Assembly: GCA_947652605.1 (NCBI GenBank)
Contig: OX393581.1
Span: 49,809,924-49,873,923, forward strand
DNA from: Elmis aenea
Taxonomy: Eukaryota; Arthropoda; Insecta; Coleoptera; Elmidae
Reading direction: 5' to 3'
DNA length: 64,000 nt
This document shows positions 58,443 to 64,000 of this stretch, in pieces. Positions within the stretch are counted from its first letter, which is position 1, and each line of letters opens with the position of its first letter. The translations under genes and the position numbers were made by a program. The notes under the pieces were generated by a model. The model did no database searches, had not been told where the DNA came from, and saw nothing but the letters and a program-made list of their open reading frames with translations.

Positions 58443-58583
58443 GTAAGTGCACAATTTTTTGTTTCTGCTATATTAAAAAATATATATCTGGTCAAGGCCT
58501 CTAGGGTTTAAAACCAATGTCTTATTTCATGGCTACACAGTGAAAAGTAAGGAGTAAATTTTAACACCAAATTTAGGGGTCTA

Positions 58584-59079
58584 GGAACATTCTTTGCCCA
58601 CAGTTCTTCGCTCACAATTCTTCGCCCACAATTCTTCGCCGCCACAATTCTTCGCCGACACAATTTTTCACCGCATACAAACATATCACAAATTTTGTTT
58701 GTAAATGTGTTTTTATTTATAACATATTTTTTACAGATTATTTTACATTAGCCTAAAGTTGTTTCTTGTATGTTAATACTTCTTCTTTTAACATTATGTT
58801 TAAAAATTGCTACATAATAGCGTATGTTGTGATTTTTAATCTTGTTTATGTTATTATAGTAAGAATAAAAATTAAATTAACCTGACCTGACCTGACCTAA
58901 CTTGACCTGACTTGACCTATCCTAATGTAAAATAATCTCTAAAAATTACGTGATAAATTAAAAAAATCACATTTACAAATAAAATTTGTGATATGCTTGT
59001 GTGCTGCGAAGAATTGTGACGCCAAAGAATTGTAGCGCCTAAGAATTGTAGGCGAAGAATTGTAGGTGAAGAATGTTCC
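58584..59079. mobile_element. foldback element with minisatellite arms (FB-like)
   Basis: The left arm starts GGAACATTCTTTGCCCACAG and continues as about 14-base units of the form ACAATTCTTCGCC, five or so. The right arm is the reverse complement, ending GGCGAAGAATTGTAGGTGAA then GAATGTTCC. Inside, ATATCACAAATTTTGTTTG and its mirror continue the pairing. A (CCTGA)n-like run lies at 58881-58921. The architecture resembles Drosophila Foldback elements. No ORF. Confidence 0.78.
58881..58921 (+). repeat. pentanucleotide microsatellite
   Basis: CCTGA/CCTAA/CTTGA units repeat about eight times (ACCTGACCTGACCTGACCTA). It lies in the centre of the foldback. Confidence 0.75.
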
Positions 59080-59164
59080 GGACACGTAAAATTACATGGT
59101 GTTGAGACTATACAGGTCCAGTTAACAATTGCGTTGGGTTAAGGATATTGGTTTTAGTTTATTA

Positions 59165-59560
59165 CATCTCCAGTAGGCTTTCTTTGTGTTTTGCTTACAT
59201 TCTTTAATTATTTTGTCCATAAGAATTATAAAGAGCATTGGACTTGATGTGCCTCCTTGTCCAACTCCCTCCCACTGTTGTTATAAATTCCTGGGAACTG
59301 CTGTTATAGGTTCGCACATAATTTCTACTACTCTTATATAAACTCTTGATGGCGTTTAATAATCCATCTCCCCACTCTACTTTGTTTCAATATCTTCCAG
59401 ATATTTTCCCTTGGCACTCTATCGAAGGCTTTAGACAGATCGTTATAGCATAAGTACGCCATCTTTGAATGTTCAATTGTTTTTTCACTGTCTTAACGTA
59501 AAAATTAGATTTTACGTGCTTTTACCCGGTCTTAAGCCACACTGCGCCTCTTCCAAATTT
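59165..59560 (-). pseudogene. non-LTR retrotransposon RT fragment
   Basis: The - strand shows DLSKAFDRVPRENIWKILK (59383-59453), the RT palm motif. Downstream in another frame it shows GVGQGGTSSPMLFIILMDKI then IKECKQ (about 59290-59190), the fingers/palm motif preceding the active-site loop. The YADD segment is not reached. It is separated by frameshifts and inactive. The type is similar to the other RTE-like relics. Confidence 0.78.
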
Positions 59561-59958
59561 CTTTCGAAATGTTTCCTTAATCCCTCCTAAAAAATTCTTT
59601 CATCTAATAAAAAAAAATATAACATACACAAATGTGTTTTTTCGAGTGAATAATATCGATAGAATTTGTCTACGTCCCTTGTCATTTGGAATTGATTTCA
59701 TGTTCGGTTTTACTCCTATAGAAATTAAGACGCCAAAAATTTGTCCAAGTTGCAAAAAGCGACAAAGTGTCAAATTATTACGAAATCTAAGATCAAATTG
59801 ACACCCAAAATGTTGTAGACCAAGCCTATTTGGCAATTTTAATTAGGTGTAAGGTTTTCTGTGGAATTTTGTTAACAGTTAACAAAGAAAAACTTTTTTC
59901 TTTCTTAATAGGTATCAGTTGATATTATTACTCCCACAGCGAATTTTTAATTCAGCAC

Positions 59959-60838
59959 TAGGGTTTGTCGGTTTTTAAAAATCGGTTTTGAAAAACCGGT
60001 TTTTTTGAAAAAAATTATGTATTCGAAAAACCGGTTTTTTTAACTAAAAAACCGGTTTTAAAGCCTAGATTTAACACGTAAAAAATAAATATCTACATAA
60101 AAATCTGTACACTTCTGCTTCATTTGCAAAATCCAAAAAACATTGTTACAAAAAAATCAAACGTATTTCCGCTGGCTTCAAGAACCGATGGATGTAGTCA
60201 AGTTATCGGAAAAAATATTATCTAGAATTTACCCAAATTCTGCTATAGAATTGGAAACAAATTTCGATGAATATGAAGATATTATTAAGGGTTTTTGGAT
60301 TTGCTGTTTTTGTTAAAGGTTCCTCGATAAATCTAAGAATTGATTTCTCCATCTCTTCTTTCAAGACATTGTTTTTTTCATTAAAGGCAGAATTTGCAGT
60401 ATTTGAATTAACTAATAAAAGAATAAAGAATTTGGGCACACTGTTTGAAGCTTTAAAAACAGTAAGACTCAGCTCAATAGTCAGCGAACCAGTGTTTTCT
60501 GTATCTGGTAATTTTGTATCTCAAATACGAACCAGATTAAGTCATGATTCCGTAAATGTTTTGTGTTTTTAAAATCATGTTTTCTAAAGAAAAAAGCAAA
60601 TCAAAAAAATGTTATTTATGGTTTGTTGGAAGTTTAGAATTTATTTTTTATTTGTTATCTTATTATTTGGTTTTATTTGAAATTTGTTTTATATTTTATA
60701 AAATTATGAAATATAAATTATTTTATTGCTTTTTAATTGTTTTTTTAAAACTATTCGAAAACCGGTTTTAACCGGTTTTTTGGAAAAACTGGTATTCGAA
60801 AACCGGTTTTTCAAAAGTCGGTTTTTGTATAAACCCTA
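59959..60838 (+). mobile_element. hAT transposon, deleted, with perfect 8-bp target duplication
   Basis: The ends are TAGGGTTTGTCGGTTTTT and (mirror) AAAACCGGTTTTTCAAAAGTCGG...TATAAACCCTA. Identical 8-mers TTCAGCAC lie at 59951-59958 and 60839-60846. Subterminal AAACCGGTTTTT motifs repeat many times at both ends and are probably transposase-binding sites. It carries only the tail of a transposase gene (60267-60572), so it is an internal-deletion derivative. Confidence 0.95.
60267..60572 (+). pseudogene. hAT transposase C-terminal dimerisation domain
   Basis: The 101-codon frame ends with TVRLSSIVSEPVFSVSGNFV then SQIRTRLSHDSVNVLCF. The pattern (xxS.SEPVFSxxGN, RxRLSxxxVxxLxFL) is the conserved hAT C-terminal dimerisation motif. 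The N-terminal BED finger and catalytic core are missing, and the upstream part of the frame is degraded. The reverse ORF 60218-60439 is antisense. Confidence 0.85.
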
Positions 60839-61589
60839 TTCAGCACGTACTCACTGTTACTTCATTTTATATTATTTGACAGACTGCTTTACAATTGATC
60901 CTTTTGCAGTTGTCGACGTAACATGTAGGCACGTCTTCAAGAAGATGCTTTGTGATAATAAAGGAAATTAGAGGCACTATCTGTGTCGCTGGAATGTTCT
61001 TGCATCGTCAAAGCTCCCAACATATCCGTGTGTAATATTTTATCAACTTAAAATGCGCGCTTTTATCATCTACGTATCATTATTTATAAAATGTACAAAC
61101 GCGCTGCTCTTTATAACTACATGCGACAGTTTCAATGAAAAATAATAATGTGCACGGTGTGTATGGAAATGCGAATTTCCCAATACACATGCAAACCATT
61201 TATGTTTCCATGTAAACAGATTTCGCTTTATATCAAATTACGTTTTACGAAATATACCGATAACATCGGTTGCCCCACATTATGCTTTGAGATTAAATTA
61301 AACTGAAAACTGTATTTGATATTAAACTCGATTCTGGGGTTTTCATTAAGTCGGGAGATATCAATTATTTCGGTTTAATTTAAAACAGTTAACAGAAATA
61401 AGATTATTGCTTAATAATATTTCAGTTTATTCTGGAATCGTTTGGTCCACAAACTCCAAACCGCATTTTACTAAAATGATTGTATCAAACATTCAACGAT
61501 TTTAATTAGGTCTTTGTTATCTCACAAAGCTAAAGGACGGCACAAGAACAGCACAACATGGCGCAAAGTAGAAATTTTTAGATACAGGA

Positions 61590-62560
61590 AATGATAATGT
61601 AAAATACCCGGCACCTCCACCATATTTTGAAATAAAAATTAAATTCGTAACAACTCGAGAAAAATTGAGTTTAGGTATAGGACATGCCAAACGTTTTTTA
61701 AAGGCAATTAAATTATCTACAAGAAAACGTAAAAATATACAGGGTGTTGTATTTAAAATAACAAAGTTGCATGTTGTTACACTGAAACTAAATACTCTGT
61801 ATATTTGTAAATAATTTTGAAATACAAAGCTCATCTATGCAAACAACTTTTGTATTAAAAACATTTTTGTATCTACTCTAATAACAGAGATAATAAATAA
61901 TTTTTATTAACTTTTTGTAGTACCCGGCACCTCCACCATTTTACAAAATAAAATGTTAAATTAGTAATAACTAGAGAAATATTGAGTTTAGGTACAGGGC
62001 ATGCTCAATGTTTTTTAAAGGTAATTAAATTATCTATAAGAAAACGTAAAAATATACAGGGTATTGTATTTAAAATAACAAAGCTGCATGTTGTTACGCT
62101 GAAACTAAACACTCGGTATATTTGTAAGCTTATCTGTGCAAACAACTTTTGTATTTAAAACTTTTTTGTATCTACTCGAATAACTGAGATATGAATTAAT
62201 TTGTACTAACTTTTTGTAGTACCCGGCACCTCCACCATTTTACAAAATAAAATGATAAATTCATAGTAACTCGAGAAATATTGATTTTAGCTATAGGACA
62301 TGCTTAATGTTTTTTAAAGGAAATTAAATTGTCTACAAGAAAACGTAAAAATATACAGGGTGTTGTATTTAAAATAACAACGTTGCGTGTTGTTCCACGA
62401 TAACTAAACACTCAGTATATTTGTAAGTAATTTTGAAATACGAAGCCCGTCTATGCAAACAACTTTCATATTTAAAACTTTTTTGTATCTACTCGAATAA
62501 GTGAGATATGAATTAATTTGTATTACTTTGGTTAAATACCCGGCACCTTCACCATTATTA
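61590..62560 (+). repeat. tandem array of about 310-bp units, array 2
   Basis: CCCGGCACCTCCACC occurs at 61607, 61923 and 62222, with CCCGGCACCTTCACC at 62539, giving spacings of 316, 299 and 317 bp. Each unit carries GAAAACGTAAAAATATACAG, GGGT(G/A)TTGTATTTAAAAT and TCTATGCAAACAAC or variants. Units within this array are more alike than they are to array 1, suggesting local homogenisation. Confidence 0.9.
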
Positions 62561-63181
62561 CATATACAATTTATTATTAAAATGTTCTTTATGAAATATT
62601 TTTGAAATTATTAACCTTTATGGCCTTCCTTATTTTTTCTGGTTTAAAAACGTCACTGCGTGGTCCAGGATGTTAAGATTTCATTAGTAAACAATGTCGT
62701 TCTATATTTGCAATTTTCATATTTGACATCCCATTTAACACAATTAATATTCTGTAGGCTAGTTATTTATAAAATATGTCGCCCGCATCCTGACCTTTAA
62801 AATTATGCCATATTTATGCACGAGCAACCGAACCAAAAGCAATAAAACGAAAATTGCCCTCCTTAATTTTGTTTATTTGGTGAAGAGACGACATCCAAAA
62901 GATATCGGGCAAATAATATCAAACAATTGGACCCTAAAATCAAATCATTCAATTTTATCCACAAAGTGAACAAACTTCTATAGAAATTATATTACTAACT
63001 CGGTGAGTTCTTGACATCGATAGAGAAGTTTCTTTCGTTGACAAATTCATCACGTATTATTGTCGAAAAGGCGATATATGGCGCTTGAAATATCTAGAAA
63101 TGGTTTTGCCCTAGGTTAGCAACAATATTAAATAATGTAACGTTATAATAGTGTTTATTTGGCATAACAATATTTTATACA

Positions 63182-63945
63182 TACAGGGTGTCCCAATTAT
63201 ACACCGCCAAAAAGTAGGTGCATATTCCTGAGTGAAAATGATGACCATTTGTCCAATATTTTGTTATCCGAAAATGCTTCCTTCCAAAGTTAGAGACCTC
63301 CAAAGTTGCAAGAAAAAAAAATCAAACTTGGCTGAAATGTTTAGGTGTTTCCCATTGACTTTGTGGGATAATTAGAAAGAAAACACGTAATTGGAAGTAT
63401 GATTTATAGTCAGGTCATCGGCTTATCATCTTCAGAATCTTTTTCAAGCATGACATTAGCCAACTAAGTTTAGTAAAAAAAATTTTTTTGAGGTGTTTAA
63501 ACAGAGTTTGTCGATGCTTCTTTAGCGCTAATTTCTCGAAAACGGCTACGTTTACAGCAAAAAACAAAGAGGGACGAATTTTTTCCTCTTAAGTCGCACT
63601 TTCTTATGGACGAATGACATTTTCAATTTTATTTCAGAGAAAAAAAATCTGAAGATGGTAAGCGGATGACCTGTCTATAAATCATACTTCCAATTACGTG
63701 TTTTCTTTCTAATTATCCCACAAAGTCAATGGGAAACACCTAAACATTTCGGCCAAGTTTGATAGCGCTAGCTTAAACGGCTAGGACGTATTCGATTTTT
63801 TGATTTTTTTTCTTTTGCAACTTTGGAGGTCTCTAACTTTGAAAGGAAGCATTTTCGGATAACAAAATATTTGACAAATGGTCATCATTTTCACTCAGGA
63901 ATATGCACCTACTTTTTGGCGGTGTATAATTGGGACACCCTGTAT
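63182..63945. mobile_element. foldback element (763 bp palindrome), well preserved
   Basis: TACAGGGTGTCCCAATTATA at the left mirrors TATAATTGGGACACCCTGTA at the right. TA is at both edges. The arms pair almost perfectly to near the centre (GAAGATGATAAG / TCTGAAGATGGTAAGCGG mirror pieces). No ORF. High arm identity suggests recent activity or gene conversion between the arms. Confidence 0.9.
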
Positions 63946-64000
63946 AACATTTTTTTCTAATAATAAATTTTCAATTATTGTCTATACCGGCTTATTCAGT

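Larger units (their letters stand above)
55791..57732 (+). other. 1.9-kb intron containing a mariner foldback
   Basis: It is bounded by GTAAGT and TTTGACGTAG. The acceptor has a weak pyrimidine tract for its class, but phase and protein continuity fit. Unique AT-rich sequence surrounds the element at 56436-57331. Confidence 0.85.
58443..64000 (+). other. intron, right boundary outside the window
   Basis: It starts at donor GTAAGT after TM5. No candidate for the next exon (a VLITKLRSAN-like ICL3/TM6 start) was found on the + strand. It contains the foldback, LINE, hAT and tandem repeats listed below, with AT-rich unassigned stretches at 60850-61585 and 62565-63175. Confidence 0.8.

Noticed and set aside
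56762..56980. 72-codon + strand ORF ([10 protein letters not shown]...)
   Set aside because: It is antisense to the mariner transposase fragment.
58269..58511. 80-codon ORF across the TM5 exon
   Set aside because: Only 58326-58442 is exon. The upstream part is the pyrimidine tract and the downstream part follows a canonical GTAAGT donor.
58881..58921. Interstitial telomere repeat (TTAGG type)
   Set aside because: The unit is mainly CCTGA rather than CCTAA and the run is short and mixed.
58584..59079. CRISPR-like regularly spaced repeats
   Set aside because: The units are contiguous minisatellite repeats in a eukaryotic intron with no unique spacers.
58443..64000. Missing receptor exon for ICL3/TM6
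   Set aside because: No stretch encoding a TKLRSAN-like start between an acceptor and donor was seen, so it is assumed to lie to the right.

Overview
The window is AT-rich animal nuclear DNA, almost certainly from an insect and perhaps a beetle. The evidence is a split gene with GT-AG introns, an insect-type CRF-like diuretic hormone (DH44) receptor, and a dense load of mariner, hAT, pogo-like and non-LTR elements. The species cannot be fixed from the sequence alone. The only host gene I can support is the middle of a class B (secretin-family) GPCR on the + strand. Six exons lie at 4532-4721, 46172-46265, 52085-52178, 55710-55790, 57733-57803 and 58326-58442. They join in consistent phases into about 215 residues, from the end of the hormone-binding domain through TM1 to TM5. 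The N-terminus lies left of the window, and TM6, TM7 and the C-tail lie right of it. The first intron in the window is 41.4 kb; the others run from 0.5 to 5.8 kb. LAYOUT. 1-4531: upstream intron with a decayed retrotransposon (762-2140) split by a foldback element, then a GC-richer non-repetitive stretch just before the first exon. 4722-46171: the giant intron. It holds a 310-bp tandem array, a chain of long palindromic elements ending in TACAGGGTG, several short hAT and other MITEs, a 2.3-kb reverse transcriptase relic (22970-25240), a second RT fragment (33139-33640), a pogo-like element (41620-42557), and islands of GC-richer unique DNA that may be regulatory. 46266-58325: smaller introns with more of the same repeats, an inverted copy of the tandem family, and a mariner element rebuilt as a foldback (56436-57331). 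58443-64000: an intron with a foldback whose arms are minisatellites (58584-59079), an RT fragment, an 880-bp hAT element with a perfect 8-bp target duplication (59959-60838), a second same-strand copy of the 310-bp array (61590-62560) and a 763-bp palindrome (63182-63945). The most unusual theme is a set of long palindromes flanked by TA. Two of them (26409-27924 and the mariner copy at 56436-57331) carry the start of a transposase-type ORF in both arms. They therefore look like head-outward inverted duplications of one transposon end rather than ordinary MITEs. A decayed third copy (54790-55441) has the matching halves of the same DNA-binding domain on opposite strands. Nearly all other open frames in the window are chance ORFs or antisense shadows of these repeats. 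I see no tRNA, rRNA or CRISPR.
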